Shown here one piece after another: positions 38,899 to 47,585 of a DNA stretch of 64,000 nucleotides; position 1 is the first letter of the stretch; every line of letters starts with the position of its first letter. The position numbers and the translations under genes were made by a program. Below the pieces are notes generated by a model. That model did no database searches. It saw only the letters and a program-made list of their open reading frames with translations, and was not told where the DNA came from. The stretch comes from Deinococcus sp. AJ005 (GTDB lineage: Bacteria; Deinococcota; Deinococci; Deinococcales; Deinococcaceae). The stretch is taken from positions 2,735,001 to 2,799,000 of the forward strand of contig NZ_CP044990.1 in assembly GCF_009017495.1 (NCBI RefSeq), given 5' to 3'.

Positions 38899-40107
38899 AT
38901 GCAGACCTTCACAACCGGGCAAAAAGCACAACTGAGTACCCTGACCCCGCAGACCAATCTGACTTTAACGGTGCAGGTGACTGGCCCCGCCTCCGAATAT
39001 GACCTGATTCTGTTCGGTCTGGACGCGGCGGGCAAACTGAGCGATGACCGCTACATGGTCTTTTTTAACCAGCCGCGCAGCCCGGAAGGCGCGTTGGAGA
39101 TGAAAAGCGGGGCGCGCAATGAGAAGGTGTTTCAGGTAGACCTGTCCCGCCTACCCACCAGTGTTCGCCGCCTGAGTCTGGCCTCCACGGTGGACAGCGG
39201 CGCGTTTAACGCCATTGACCACGCCGAAGTCACGCTGAGCAGTTCCGGCACTCCGCTAATGAATTACCGCGTCACCGGGCGCGATTTTCAGCAGCAGAAG
39301 GCGGTCATGCTGCTGGACCTGTATTTCAAGGACGTCTGGCGTGTGGGCGCAGTGGGCCAGGGCTTCAACGGTGGTCTGGACGCACTGGTCAAGCACTTTG
39401 GCGGCACGGTGGCGGATACACCCGCCGCTCGTCCTCCCGCACCAACACCGACGCCTGCACCAACCCCCGCCACCCCACGTCCCCCACCCACACCTGCCGC
39501 AGCGCCCACACCGCCCGCCCCCACCATCAATCTGGGCAAGATCACGCTGGACAAGCAGGGCCAGAGCGCCAAGATTTCTCTGCGGAAGGACGGCCAGAAA
39601 GACCCCATCAGCGTCAACTTGAACTGGGACAAGGGCGGCGGCTTTCTGCGGGCCAGTGCAGACCTGGACCTGGGTTGCATGTTTGTGATGCAGGACGGGC
39701 AGAAGGGCGTGATTCAGGCGCTGGGCAACAGCTTTGGCAGTGACCGCTTTGAGCCGTTCATCCTGCTGGACAAGGATGACCGTAGCGGCGCGTCCAGCGA
39801 CGGCGAGAATCTGGTGATCTCGCGCCCGGACCTGATTCATACCGTCGTCATTTTCGCCTTCATCTACCAGGGAACCTCTGATTTTACCAAGGTCAACGCC
39901 CGCCTGACCATGAAAGACCCGCGCGGCAACGAGATTGCCGTGCAACTCAGCAACCCCGATATGCGCCGGACGTTCTGCGCCATTGCCAGCATTGAAAACG
40001 TGGGCGGCGAGGTCAAGATCACCAAGGAAGAACGCTATTTCAAGGACCATCAGGAGGCCGATCAGCACTTCGGCTTCGGCTTCCGCTGGTCTGCGGGCAG
40101 CAAGTAG
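38899..40107 (+). CDS. Double TerD-domain protein
   Basis: 402 residues: an N-terminal TerD-like domain (about 1-175, with KLSDDRYMVFFNQPRSPEGALE and GAVGQGFNGGLDALV), a Pro/Ala/Thr linker (about 178-208), and a second TerD domain (about 213-400, with ISVNLNWDKG, ADLDLGCMF, DKDDRSGASSDGENL and an EERYFKDHQEADQHFGFGF ending). It belongs to the TerA-type multi-domain branch. The start is chosen because AAAAGGAG precedes MQTFTTG. The next gene starts immediately after its stop, so the two are one unit. It may scaffold the TerD/TerC complex. Confidence 0.87.
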   Translation: MQTFTTGQKAQLSTLTPQTNLTLTVQVTGPASEYDLILFGLDAAGKLSDDRYMVFFNQPRSPEGALEMKSGARNEKVFQVDLSRLPTSVRRLSLASTVDSGAFNAIDHAEVTLSSSGTPLMNYRVTGRDFQQQKAVMLLDLYFKDVWRVGAVGQGFNGGLDALVKHFGGTVADTPAARPPAPTPTPAPTPATPRPPPTPAAAPTPPAPTINLGKITLDKQGQSAKISLRKDGQKDPISVNLNWDKGGGFLRASADLDLGCMFVMQDGQKGVIQALGNSFGSDRFEPFILLDKDDRSGASSDGENLVISRPDLIHTVVIFAFIYQGTSDFTKVNARLTMKDPRGNEIAVQLSNPDMRRTFCAIASIENVGGEVKITKEERYFKDHQEADQHFGFGFRWSAGSK

Positions 40108-41343
40108 ATGGGCGTTCTCCAGGCTGGACAACGCGTCCCACTCAGCACGCTGGGCGTGGGCCAGCGCCTGAGTGTGGACATCCACTGCACGCTGGACGGC
40201 GCGGATCTGACCGCCTTCGGCTTGCAGGACGGAAAGCTGAGCGATGACCGTTACATGGTCTTCTTCAACCAGCCGCGCAGCCCGGAAGGGGCGCTGGAAC
40301 TGGCCCGACAGGGGGTGGACACGAGCTTTAGCGTGGACCTCGCGGCGCTGCCCACTTTCATCACCGAAATTTATTTCACGGCCACGCATGACACCCAGGC
40401 GATTGCTGGGGCGGGGGCGCTGTCCGTCAAAGTTGGGGACGCAACATTTGACGTCAAACCCCATCTGAAAGCGGAAAAGGCCGTGATGCTGATTCGGCTG
40501 TACCGCCACGCGGACGGCTGGCGGCTGGCGACGGTGGCGCAGGGCTTTAACGGTGGGCTGGACGCTCTGGTGCGGCACTTTGGCGGGGAAGTTGCGGAGG
40601 CTGAGGCAGCGCCAGCCCCCACCGTCAATCTGCACAAGGAGCGCCAGCGGGTGCTGCTGGAAAAGGCCGAGCGCGAGCAGCCCCAACTGGTCAGCCTGAT
40701 CAAAACGGCCAGTGTCAGCCTGGAAAAACGCGGACTAGCCGACGCCCGTTACCGCGTCAAACTGGTGCTGGACATCAGCGGCAGCATGCAGAACGAGTAC
40801 CGTAGCGGCGCGGTGCAGGCGCTGGCCGAACGCGCTCTGGCCCTGGCCGCCCGCCTGGACGACGACGGCGAGGTGGAGGTCTACCTCTTCGGGATCAAGG
40901 CGCACCGCAGCGGCACGCTGTCGCTGGACAACGTGGCCGGGTTCGTGGACCGCCTGAAGGTCAAGCTGGAAGGCGGCACCCACTACAGCCCGGTCATGAA
41001 AATGGTCCGCGAAGACGCCGAGAAAGAGGGCCGCGAGCTGCCGTGTCTGGTCCTGTTCATCACTGATGGCGGCACCAGCAACCCCGCCGTCGTGATTCGC
41101 CAGATGACCGACGCCGCCCACGAGCCGATCTTCTGGAAGTTCATGGGGATTGAAGAGGGCCGCGTCAACTTTGACTTTCTGGAAAAGCTGGACGATCTGC
41201 CGGGCCGCGTGGTGGACAACGCCGACTTCTTCCGGGTGCCTGCACCCATTAAAATTGGGGACGCCGAACTGTTTGACCTGCTGCTCAATGAGCTGGACGG
41301 CTGGCAGCGGGACGCAAAGGCAGCGGGAATCCTGCGGGTCTAA
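40108..41343 (+). CDS. TerD-VWA fusion (TerF-like)
   Basis: 411 residues. An N-terminal TerD-like domain (about 1-160) is closely related to the first domain of the upstream protein and shares KLSDDRYMVFFNQPRSPEGALEL. A linker leads to a von Willebrand A domain with MIDAS motif DISGSM at 222-227, GGTHYSP, and ITDGGTS. VWA-containing Ter proteins bind metal and partner with TerD and TerB at the membrane. The ATG follows the preceding stop with no gap and no clear ribosome-binding site, so initiation probably depends on coupling. Confidence 0.9.
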   Translation: MGVLQAGQRVPLSTLGVGQRLSVDIHCTLDGADLTAFGLQDGKLSDDRYMVFFNQPRSPEGALELARQGVDTSFSVDLAALPTFITEIYFTATHDTQAIAGAGALSVKVGDATFDVKPHLKAEKAVMLIRLYRHADGWRLATVAQGFNGGLDALVRHFGGEVAEAEAAPAPTVNLHKERQRVLLEKAEREQPQLVSLIKTASVSLEKRGLADARYRVKLVLDISGSMQNEYRSGAVQALAERALALAARLDDDGEVEVYLFGIKAHRSGTLSLDNVAGFVDRLKVKLEGGTHYSPVMKMVREDAEKEGRELPCLVLFITDGGTSNPAVVIRQMTDAAHEPIFWKFMGIEEGRVNFDFLEKLDDLPGRVVDNADFFRVPAPIKIGDAELFDLLLNELDGWQRDAKAAGILRV

Positions 41344-41434
41344 CTGTCCAACGGTCAAACCGTCTCACCGCAAAAACAAAGGCCAAACGCCCTATCTTTA
41401 GCAGTTAGACAGCTAGACCTTTAGACGGTTTGAC
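41340..41434. promoter_or_regulatory. Nested inverted repeats between the TerD-VWA gene and the next terD
   Basis: GTCAAACCGTCT (41354-41365) and AGACGGTTTGAC (41423-41434) are perfect 12-bp inverted repeats. CTAACTG (41340-41346) also matches CAGTTAG (41402-41408) in inverted order, and TTAGAC-like units recur at 41405-41426. The RNA could form alternative structures that act as an attenuator or processing site. Protein operators are the alternative. Confidence 0.5.
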
Positions 41435-41475
41435 AATCTCTAGCCTCCATTCCCCCCTCACACAAGGAGAACAAC

Positions 41476-42054
41476 ATGCCTATTTCCCTCAAGAAAGGAC
41501 AGCAGATCAGCCTCACCAAGGAAGCCCCCGGCCTCAGCAGCGTTCGCATGGGCCTGGGCTGGGACGCCATCAAGAAAAAGGGCTTCTTCGGCTTCGGCGG
41601 CGGCTCGGTAGACGTGGATCTGGACGCCAACGCACTGATGTTTGACGCGCAGGGCCAACTGGTGGACGCCGTGTGGTTCCGCCAGCTTCAGAGCAAGGAC
41701 GGCGCGATCCAGCACAGCGGCGACAACCGCACGGGCGCGGGCGACGGCGACGACGAGAGCATCACCGTGAACCTATCGCGTCTGCCCGCCAATGTGACCA
41801 CCCTGATCTTCAGCGTCAACAACTACAGCGGCCAGGATTTCGGCCAGATTGAGAACGCCTACTGCCGTCTGGTCAATACCCAGGGCGAAAGCGAAATTGC
41901 CCGTTATGACCTGTCGGCGGGCGGCCAGCACAGCGCCATGATCCTGGCGAGCCTCAAGCGGCAGGGCAACGACTGGACCATGACCGCCATCGGCGCAACA
42001 TCTAAGGGGCGGACGTATCAGGACAACCTGCCGGACATCAAGGCTTACCTGTAA
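41476..42054 (+). CDS. TerD-family protein 2 (TerX/TerZ-like)
   Basis: 192 residues with MPISLKKGQQISLTKEAP, LGWDAIKKKGFFGFGGGS (a Gly/Phe insertion typical of the TerX/TerZ branch), DVDLDANALMF, GDNRTGAGDGDDE, FGQIENAYCRL and ARYDLSAGGQHSAMILA. The C-terminus differs from TerD 1 and 3 and ends NLPDIKAYL, not a NYGVNV-like tail. ACAAGGAG precedes the ATG. Probably calcium-binding and part of the same surface-linked stress complex. Confidence 0.92.
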   Translation: MPISLKKGQQISLTKEAPGLSSVRMGLGWDAIKKKGFFGFGGGSVDVDLDANALMFDAQGQLVDAVWFRQLQSKDGAIQHSGDNRTGAGDGDDESITVNLSRLPANVTTLIFSVNNYSGQDFGQIENAYCRLVNTQGESEIARYDLSAGGQHSAMILASLKRQGNDWTMTAIGATSKGRTYQDNLPDIKAYL

Positions 42055-42136
42055 TCAAAGCGGGCTGAGGGGCTTGATCAAACGATTTTTTCAGGCTGTG
42101 ACCACAGTTCATCCCCTCCTCTCCTGCTGGGAACTC

Positions 42137-42187
42137 TTGACTCCAAATCTCCGTATTTACTATCGGACCATCAGCAACATGATGGTC
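42137..42187 (+). promoter_or_regulatory. Promoter and leader hairpin of the third terD
   Basis: TTGACT (42137-42142) with TACTAT 15 nt or TATCGG 18 nt downstream forms a candidate promoter. It is followed by a perfect 8-bp stem, GACCATCA (42166-42173) with TGATGGTC (42180-42187), in the leader 28 nt before the ATG. The dyad could be a repressor site just downstream of the -10. Confidence 0.5.
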
Positions 42188-42214
42188 TAGAACCCGAAAA
42201 AGGATGGAACTAAC

Positions 42215-42790
42215 ATGGCACTTTCACTTCAAAAAGGCGGCAACATCTCCCTGAGCAAGCAGGACGCCAACCTGCAACGCATCATCGTGGGCCTGGGCTG
42301 GGACCCGCGCCCCACCGACGGTCAGGCGTTTGACCTGGACGCCTGCGCGTTCCTGCTGGGCAGCAGCGGCAAAGTGCGCGGCGATCACGATTTCATCTTT
42401 TACAACCAGCTCCGCAGCACGGACGGCAGCGTGGAGCATACCGGCGACAACCGCACGGGCGAGGGCGACGGCGACGACGAGGCCATCAAGATCAACCTGA
42501 CGCAGGTTCCCGCCGAGATTGACAGAATCGCCGTCAGTGTGACCATTGACGAGGCGGAGGCCCGCCGTCAGAACTTCGGACAGGTGGGCGGCGCGTTCAT
42601 CCGCGTGGTCAACGAGGACAACAATCAGGAACTGACCCGTTTTGATCTGGGCGAGGATTTCAGCACCGAGACCGCCGTGATCTTCGGCGAGATTTACCGA
42701 CACGGCGGCGAATGGAAGTTCCGCGCGGTGGGCCAGGGCTATACCGGCGGCCTGGGGCCGTTGGCACGCAATTACGGCGTGAACGTCTGA
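42215..42790 (+). CDS. terD: TerD-family calcium-binding stress protein 3
   Basis: 191 residues, collinear with TerD 1 throughout ([82 protein letters not shown] ending). It is probably a within-locus duplicate of TerD 1. It has its own promoter candidate and a terminator, so it can be expressed independently of the upstream genes. Confidence 0.95.
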   Translation: MALSLQKGGNISLSKQDANLQRIIVGLGWDPRPTDGQAFDLDACAFLLGSSGKVRGDHDFIFYNQLRSTDGSVEHTGDNRTGEGDGDDEAIKINLTQVPAEIDRIAVSVTIDEAEARRQNFGQVGGAFIRVVNEDNNQELTRFDLGEDFSTETAVIFGEIYRHGGEWKFRAVGQGYTGGLGPLARNYGVNV

Positions 42791-42807
42791 ATTAAAGAAC
42801 CCTCAGT

Positions 42808-42840
42808 GGCACCCGTTCCCCACAGGCCGGGTGCCGTTTC
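42808..42840 (+). terminator. Terminator after terD 3
   Basis: GGCACCCG (42808-42815) and CGGGTGCC (42828-42835) form a perfect 8-bp stem with a 12-nt loop, followed by GTTTCT. Confidence 0.7.
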
Positions 42841-42933
42841 TATGGCGGGAAGACCGCTCTGTAGCGGCAAGCCCGCATAATAAAGCGTTTGGCCTGTCCC
42901 CCACAGAGAGGGCAGCCAGCAAGGAGAACGTTA

Positions 42934-43989
42934 GTGATTCAAAGAGAGTTTGGCTTCGCCTTTGGTGTGAGCATCGTGGCCCTGATTCTGACCTTCTGGT
43001 ACGGATTCAATACCGGCGGACTGGCGGTGGCCCTGAATTTCCTGGTGATCGCTGTGGTGCTGGGCGTCATGGAAGTGTCCCTCAGCTTTGACAACGCGGT
43101 GGTCAACGCCTCGGTCCTCAAGAACATGACCGAGAAGTGGCAGCGCCGGTTCCTGGTCTGGGGCATTCTGATCGCCGTGGTGGGGATGCGGCTGGTCTTT
43201 CCGATTGCCATCGTCGCCATCACGGCGGGCCTAGGCTTTGGCGAGGTGGCCAGTCTGGCCCTGAATGACTCGGCCAAGTACGGGGAGTATCTGGAGAAGG
43301 CCGAAGTCGTCATCAGCGCGTTCGGCGGCATCTTCCTGCTAATGGTGGCGCTGAATTACCTGATGGACCCGGAAAAAGACGAACACTGGCTGGCGGGTTT
43401 TGAGCGCCGTCTGGCCGGACTGGGCAAGCTGGACACCATTCAGGCGCTGATCGCGGGTGTGGTGCTGCTGTCCATCACGCACTTCTTGGTGGCCCCTGCC
43501 GAGCAACTCGCGGCGGTCACGGCGGGCATGGTGGGCCTACTGGTCTACCTGGCCATGAACGCCATCGGCGGCCTGTTTGACCCCAATGACATGGCGGCCA
43601 AGGCAGGCGCGGCGGGCCTCACAGCTTTCCTGTACCTGGAAGTGCTGGACGCGTCTTTCTCGCTGGACGGCGTGATCGGGGCCTTCGCCGTGACCAAGGA
43701 AATCGTGATCATCTCGGCAGGGCTGGCGATTGGCGCGGTGTTCGTGCGTTCGCTGACGCTGTTTCTGGTCCACCAGGGAACACTGGCGCAGTACCGCTTC
43801 CTGGAACACGGGGCGCACTACGGCATCCTGGCGCTGGCGATCATCATGCTGAGCAGCACCAACCGCAACGTGCATATCCCGGAACTGGTGACGGGCCTGA
43901 TCGGGGTGGCGTTTATCGGGGCGTCCATCTGGTCCAGCGTGCGGGCCAACAAGCGCGAACTGGCCGAGGGGAAATCTCAGCCCAACTGA
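42934..43989 (+). CDS. DUF475/TerC-family integral membrane protein
   Basis: 351 residues, about 9 membrane segments. The two family half-motifs are SLSFDNAVVNASVL (about 50-63) and LDASFSLDGVIGAFA (in the second half), whose acidic residues are thought to bind metal in TerC-superfamily transporters. It starts at GTG 42934 because AAGGAG lies 7 nt upstream. TerC is the membrane hub of Ter systems, so this gene completes the locus. TerC relatives have also been linked to manganese export. A strong terminator follows. Confidence 0.92.
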   Translation: MIQREFGFAFGVSIVALILTFWYGFNTGGLAVALNFLVIAVVLGVMEVSLSFDNAVVNASVLKNMTEKWQRRFLVWGILIAVVGMRLVFPIAIVAITAGLGFGEVASLALNDSAKYGEYLEKAEVVISAFGGIFLLMVALNYLMDPEKDEHWLAGFERRLAGLGKLDTIQALIAGVVLLSITHFLVAPAEQLAAVTAGMVGLLVYLAMNAIGGLFDPNDMAAKAGAAGLTAFLYLEVLDASFSLDGVIGAFAVTKEIVIISAGLAIGAVFVRSLTLFLVHQGTLAQYRFLEHGAHYGILALAIIMLSSTNRNVHIPELVTGLIGVAFIGASIWSSVRANKRELAEGKSQPN

Positions 43990-44002
43990 GTGCAAGATGG
44001 GT

Positions 44003-44045
44003 AAGGCTGTGGAGGGGGCGAAGAAGCTCCCTCCACAGCCTTTTT
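44003..44045 (+). terminator. Rho-independent terminator closing the Ter locus
   Basis: A perfect 14-bp stem, AAGGCTGTGGAGGG (44003-44016) with CCCTCCACAGCCTT (44029-44042), has a 12-nt loop and runs into a T tract at 44041-44045. Confidence 0.92.
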
Positions 44046-44118
44046 GTGGAGCTTTCCTGAAGACCAAAACGTATCCCTGCCCGTGACATCACCGCCGCCG
44101 CCGCGCTTAAATACGGCC

Positions 44119-44715
44119 ATGCTTGGAAAATTCTTCAAGAAACCGGCGGACAGCATGGGCGGGCGCGTTCCCCCCGGCCAGAGCCTGACGGCCCGCTTTC
44201 CCGTCCTGACCTACGGCCCCGCGCAGCGTTACGACGCCTCAGAAGTGGTCATTCGCATCAGCGGGCTGGCCGGGGAGAAGACCCTGACCTGGGCAGAGCT
44301 GATGGCGTTGCCTCAGACCACGCTGACCTACGACATCCACTGCGTGACGCACTGGAGCAAGCTGGACACCGAATGGACCGGCGTGCGCGTCATGGACCTG
44401 ATGGAACACCTTGAGCTGGACCCGGCAGCCAAATACGTCATGCAGCACAGCGTCGGGGGCTACACCACCAACCTCTCGCTGGAGGACTTCACGCGCCCGG
44501 AGAACCTGCTGGCGCACACCTTTGGCGGCGAACCTCTGACGGCTGAACATGGCGGGCCGCTGCGGCTGGTGGTGCCCCACCTGTACTTCTGGAAAAGTGC
44601 CAAGTGGCTGACCGGACTGGAATTCATGGCCGCCGACAAGCCCGGATTCTGGGAAGTCAACGGCTACCACATGCGTGGCGATCCCTTCAAGGAACAGCGC
44701 TACGACGACGATTGA
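44119..44715 (+). CDS. Sulfite-oxidase-like molybdopterin-binding protein
   Basis: 198 residues, a YuiH-type protein consisting of the oxidoreductase molybdopterin domain alone. DIHCVTHWSKLDTEW contains the Cys that ligates molybdenum. YVMQHSVGGYTTNLSLEDF, GGPLRLVVPHLYFWKSAKW and the terminal WEVNGYHMRGDP follow family order. No signal peptide is seen, so it appears cytoplasmic, unlike MsrP-type proteins. The start at MLGKFFKKP matches related proteins. The next gene overlaps the stop (TGATG). Confidence 0.9.
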   Translation: MLGKFFKKPADSMGGRVPPGQSLTARFPVLTYGPAQRYDASEVVIRISGLAGEKTLTWAELMALPQTTLTYDIHCVTHWSKLDTEWTGVRVMDLMEHLELDPAAKYVMQHSVGGYTTNLSLEDFTRPENLLAHTFGGEPLTAEHGGPLRLVVPHLYFWKSAKWLTGLEFMAADKPGFWEVNGYHMRGDPFKEQRYDDD

Positions 44716-44729
44716 TGGTGGAAGATCAG

Positions 44730-45266
44730 ATGCCCACCGCTGAGGGTTACCTCGTCCCGGATGTTCTGAAACCCGGCCTCGCGCTTGTACTTGTCGGCAC
44801 CGCACCCAGCAAAATCAGTGCGGCAAAACGGGCGTATTACGCCAATCCGGTCAACAAATTCTGGCGCACGCTGCATGTGGTGGGAATGACTCCGAGGCAA
44901 CTCGCGCCGCAGGAATATCCGCAGGTTCTGGATTATGGCATCGGCCTGACGGACGTGGCGAAAAGGCACAGCGGCGTGGATTCGGCCCTGCCCGGCGAGG
45001 CATGGCAGCCGGACGAACTGCTGGAAAAGATCAGGACATACCGTCCGCAGATCATCGCCTTCACCAGCAAGCGCGGCGCGTCCGAGATGCTGGGGAAGCC
45101 GACGGGCAAGCTGCCCTATGGCCTTCAAACAGAGACGCTGGAAGGGGCGGAAGTCTGGGTCCTGCCCAGCACCAGTCCGCTGGGCCACAACTATTTCCAC
45201 CTTGAGCCGTGGCAGGAGCTGTCTAACCGGGTGTCTGAGATCAGAGACAAGCTGAGCGAACGCTGA
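44730..45266 (+). CDS. mug: Mug/TDG-family mismatch-specific uracil/thymine DNA glycosylase
   Basis: 178 residues. LVLVGTAPSKISAAKRAYYANPVNKFW is the active-site and DNA-binding region of the TDG/Mug branch; the canonical NPG-type motif is replaced by TAPS, and the pattern NxFW is kept. LPSTSPLGHNYF near the C-terminus is the intercalation-loop motif. It removes mismatched uracil or related lesions in base-excision repair. An ATG at 44715 overlaps the upstream stop, but GGTGGAAG lies 5 nt before 44730, which I prefer. It is co-transcribed with the molybdopterin gene by position, with no evident functional link. Confidence 0.85.
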   Translation: MPTAEGYLVPDVLKPGLALVLVGTAPSKISAAKRAYYANPVNKFWRTLHVVGMTPRQLAPQEYPQVLDYGIGLTDVAKRHSGVDSALPGEAWQPDELLEKIRTYRPQIIAFTSKRGASEMLGKPTGKLPYGLQTETLEGAEVWVLPSTSPLGHNYFHLEPWQELSNRVSEIRDKLSER

Positions 45267-45310
45267 ACATGGCGTCCCAGAGGGCGGGAACTTTCCTCAG
45301 CCTCACGCCG

Positions 45311-45316
45311 TATTCT
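45311..45316 (+). promoter_or_regulatory. -10 hexamer for the gene at 45324 (leaderless)
   Basis: TATTCT lies 7 nt before the ATG. No Shine-Dalgarno sequence is present. Confidence 0.45.
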
Positions 45317-45323
45317 GGTTTGT

Positions 45324-46139
45324 ATGGCCCCCTCTGTCACCACCCTCCTGACTGTGGCCCGCACCGGCTCGCGCGTGGTGCGGTATCTAATCCGGCCCGC
45401 GCATAAGGGACCGGGGGACGTGAACAGCTTGGGCCACGATCCCTGGCTAACCCCTCAAATGGAAAACGGCGGCTCCGGTGATCTGCGCCGTCAGGCCACC
45501 CGGCTGGCGCGGCGCGGCGCGGGCCTGGGCAAACTGACCCTGCAAGGCGTTCTGGGCGCGTTCGTGATCTTTCCGCTGCTGCTGATCTTCGGCGTGTTGC
45601 TTGCGCTGGGGTTTGAACCTGCGGGCTGGCTGCTGGGCATCACGCTGCTGCTGGGGCTGCTGGGACTGGTCCGCACCGCCGTTAGCGCCACCCGCCTGAT
45701 GAACGCGCCGGATGAGGATGCTCTGGCGAACACTCCAAACGCTACTCTACCCGCCGACCTCAGGGCCGATGAAACCAGTCTGCTGGGAACACTGAGGACA
45801 CACGAGCGTGCGCTGCCCCCGGCCAGCCGCGTGGCCTTTCACGCCACCGTGATCGCCACCCGCGACGCCCTGCGCGTCTCGGCGGGTGACCCGATGCTAA
45901 ACCGTGACGCCTTTGACGTGCGGCAAGCGGCCCGCGAGGATATTCCCGAACTGTTGGAAACCTACCGCACCGTGCCGCCCACCCCCGCCAACGAGGCGGA
46001 ATTGCAGCGCCAACTGGCTTTAATTGAGGGACGCATGGCCGCCGTCATCCGGGACCGCAATGCCCAGCAGGGCCGGGTTCTGAAGGCGCATGGGCGTTAT
46101 CTGGAGAACAAATATCTGGAGAAACCGGAGACCGAATAG
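45324..46139 (+). CDS. Membrane protein of unknown function
   Basis: 271 residues. After a basic N-terminus (TRLARRGAGLGK) two adjacent hydrophobic segments (about 77-120: GVLGAFVIFPLLLIFGVLLAL and GWLLGITLLLGLLGLV) form a hairpin. They are followed by a soluble helical domain, rich in Arg/Glu/Ala, with coiled-coil tendency near the C-terminus (EAELQRQLALIEGRMAAVIRDR). This layout resembles the TM-hairpin plus cytoplasmic-helix architecture of small envelope scaffolds. I do not recognise a family. It is convergent with the hydrolase at 46143, 3 bp away. Confidence 0.75.
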   Translation: MAPSVTTLLTVARTGSRVVRYLIRPAHKGPGDVNSLGHDPWLTPQMENGGSGDLRRQATRLARRGAGLGKLTLQGVLGAFVIFPLLLIFGVLLALGFEPAGWLLGITLLLGLLGLVRTAVSATRLMNAPDEDALANTPNATLPADLRADETSLLGTLRTHERALPPASRVAFHATVIATRDALRVSAGDPMLNRDAFDVRQAAREDIPELLETYRTVPPTPANEAELQRQLALIEGRMAAVIRDRNAQQGRVLKAHGRYLENKYLEKPETE

Positions 46140-46142
46140 CCT

Positions 46143-47585
46143 TTACTTTTTCGCCTCCACTCCGGCCATCCACTCCAGAATCCAGCGGGCCACCTGGTCA
46201 CTACGGGCAGAAATGATGTCCAGATGCGCGGCCCCCCTTAAGGTGCGGACGGTCATTTGCGCCCCCGTCAGCGCGGCATATTTCTGATACTCCTCGGCGT
46301 TTGAGACGCCCTCTCCAGCCACGATGCCCAGGGCAGGCAGAGACACCTTGTGCCACACACGCAGATCCTTCTCAAAGGGCGTCCCTTTTGTTCCCTGGCG
46401 CACAGCGGCGAGGTCCAGCGTCAGGCGGTTGGGAAAGTACCACTCGCTGAAATCGCTCAGGGGGGTCCAGAAGCGTTTCACGAAGTCCTGCGGATTGGTG
46501 GGGTCTGCCGGGTCCGCCAGCCAGCCAACAGGCTTGTTGCGGTCCTGCTGCCCAGCCACCCAGTAACTGTCCTTGCCGCCCAGCACGGCGGCGATCAGGT
46601 TGTTGCCCTCCACCGCATTGGTGGCCCGCCCGGTCTTGAGGGCCAGAAACGGCAGCAGGGCGTACCGCTGCTCAAGCTGCACCATCGCTGCCGCCAGATT
46701 GGTGGCCGGGTAATTCACTAGACCGCCCGATGGGGCCAGGGCATTCGGCTGGTTGGCAGCCAATCGGGCCTGGGCGGCGGCGCGGCTGGCCAGTTTGGGG
46801 CCAAAATAAATCGCGTCCACATACGGGTCTTCGGGCAGTTTTTTCAGGCCAGTGAGCGGTCCCAGCACGCCCTCGGTGCCGTCGTCGTAGTTCTGGATGG
46901 TCAGCGGCTGGTTGCTCAGCAGGCCCGGCGCACCGTCTAGCATGACCATCCCGCGTATGTCGTCCGAGCCGCGCCCTGAGTCTGCGGGGGGGCCATCAAA
47001 GTCGTAGGCTGCGTACAGTCCGGTCAGGCTGCCGCCCATTGAGTGACCGCCGATAAACACCTCAGAGGTCAGGGTACGGGCCTCTTTAATCGCCACCCGC
47101 CAGTCGCGCAGTGTCACATTCAGGCCCCAGTCGCGCATGTAGGACAGGCTTTCTTTAGAGCGGGAAGGCAGGCCGTCTTTCACGATCTGCGCCAACTCCG
47201 CAGGATTGGCTGCCGCGATCTCCGCCTGGGGTTCCAGCAGGTTGCTGCGGCGGTCCACCGTCCAGACCGCCGTGCCCGGTTGCAGGGCCACGATCTGCCG
47301 CGCCAGCCGGTCAAAACTGCCCGCACCGCCCAGAAAGCCGGGCATCAGCAGCAGGATGGTTGTGGGTTTTTCGGGGCCATAGCGAATGGTGATGCTGGCG
47401 TTCAGGTTGGTAGGCGTGCCAGGAACCACGAAGCTGGGGCGCACCACGCGCACGGCTGGAACCCGCGCCAGGACCGCGTCGCTGGGTGTGGTTACGGCGG
47501 CAGGCGCGGACGGGCGCACCGTCTGGGTGGCCGGGGCACAGGCGGCCAGCAGGGCGGAAAGCAGGAGAAGGGGCGACAGACGCAT
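46143..47585 (-). CDS. Alpha/beta-hydrolase lipoprotein
   Basis: 480 residues from MRLSPLLLL, with the lipobox LLAAC predicting an envelope lipoprotein. The alpha/beta-hydrolase core shows an oxyanion region LLLMPGFLGGAGSFDRLA, the nucleophile elbow GGHSMGGSL, and a late GAAHLDI carrying the probable catalytic His. The insertion between the elbow and the His is large (about 230 residues), likely a lid. It is an esterase, lipase or depolymerase-type enzyme of unknown substrate. The frame remains open far upstream, antisense to argJ; that extension is spurious. No good ribosome-binding site is visible. Confidence 0.85.
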   Translation of the reverse strand: MRLSPLLLLSALLAACAPATQTVRPSAPAAVTTPSDAVLARVPAVRVVRPSFVVPGTPTNLNASITIRYGPEKPTTILLLMPGFLGGAGSFDRLARQIVALQPGTAVWTVDRRSNLLEPQAEIAAANPAELAQIVKDGLPSRSKESLSYMRDWGLNVTLRDWRVAIKEARTLTSEVFIGGHSMGGSLTGLYAAYDFDGPPADSGRGSDDIRGMVMLDGAPGLLSNQPLTIQNYDDGTEGVLGPLTGLKKLPEDPYVDAIYFGPKLASRAAAQARLAANQPNALAPSGGLVNYPATNLAAAMVQLEQRYALLPFLALKTGRATNAVEGNNLIAAVLGGKDSYWVAGQQDRNKPVGWLADPADPTNPQDFVKRFWTPLSDFSEWYFPNRLTLDLAAVRQGTKGTPFEKDLRVWHKVSLPALGIVAGEGVSNAEEYQKYAALTGAQMTVRTLRGAAHLDIISARSDQVARWILEWMAGVEAKK

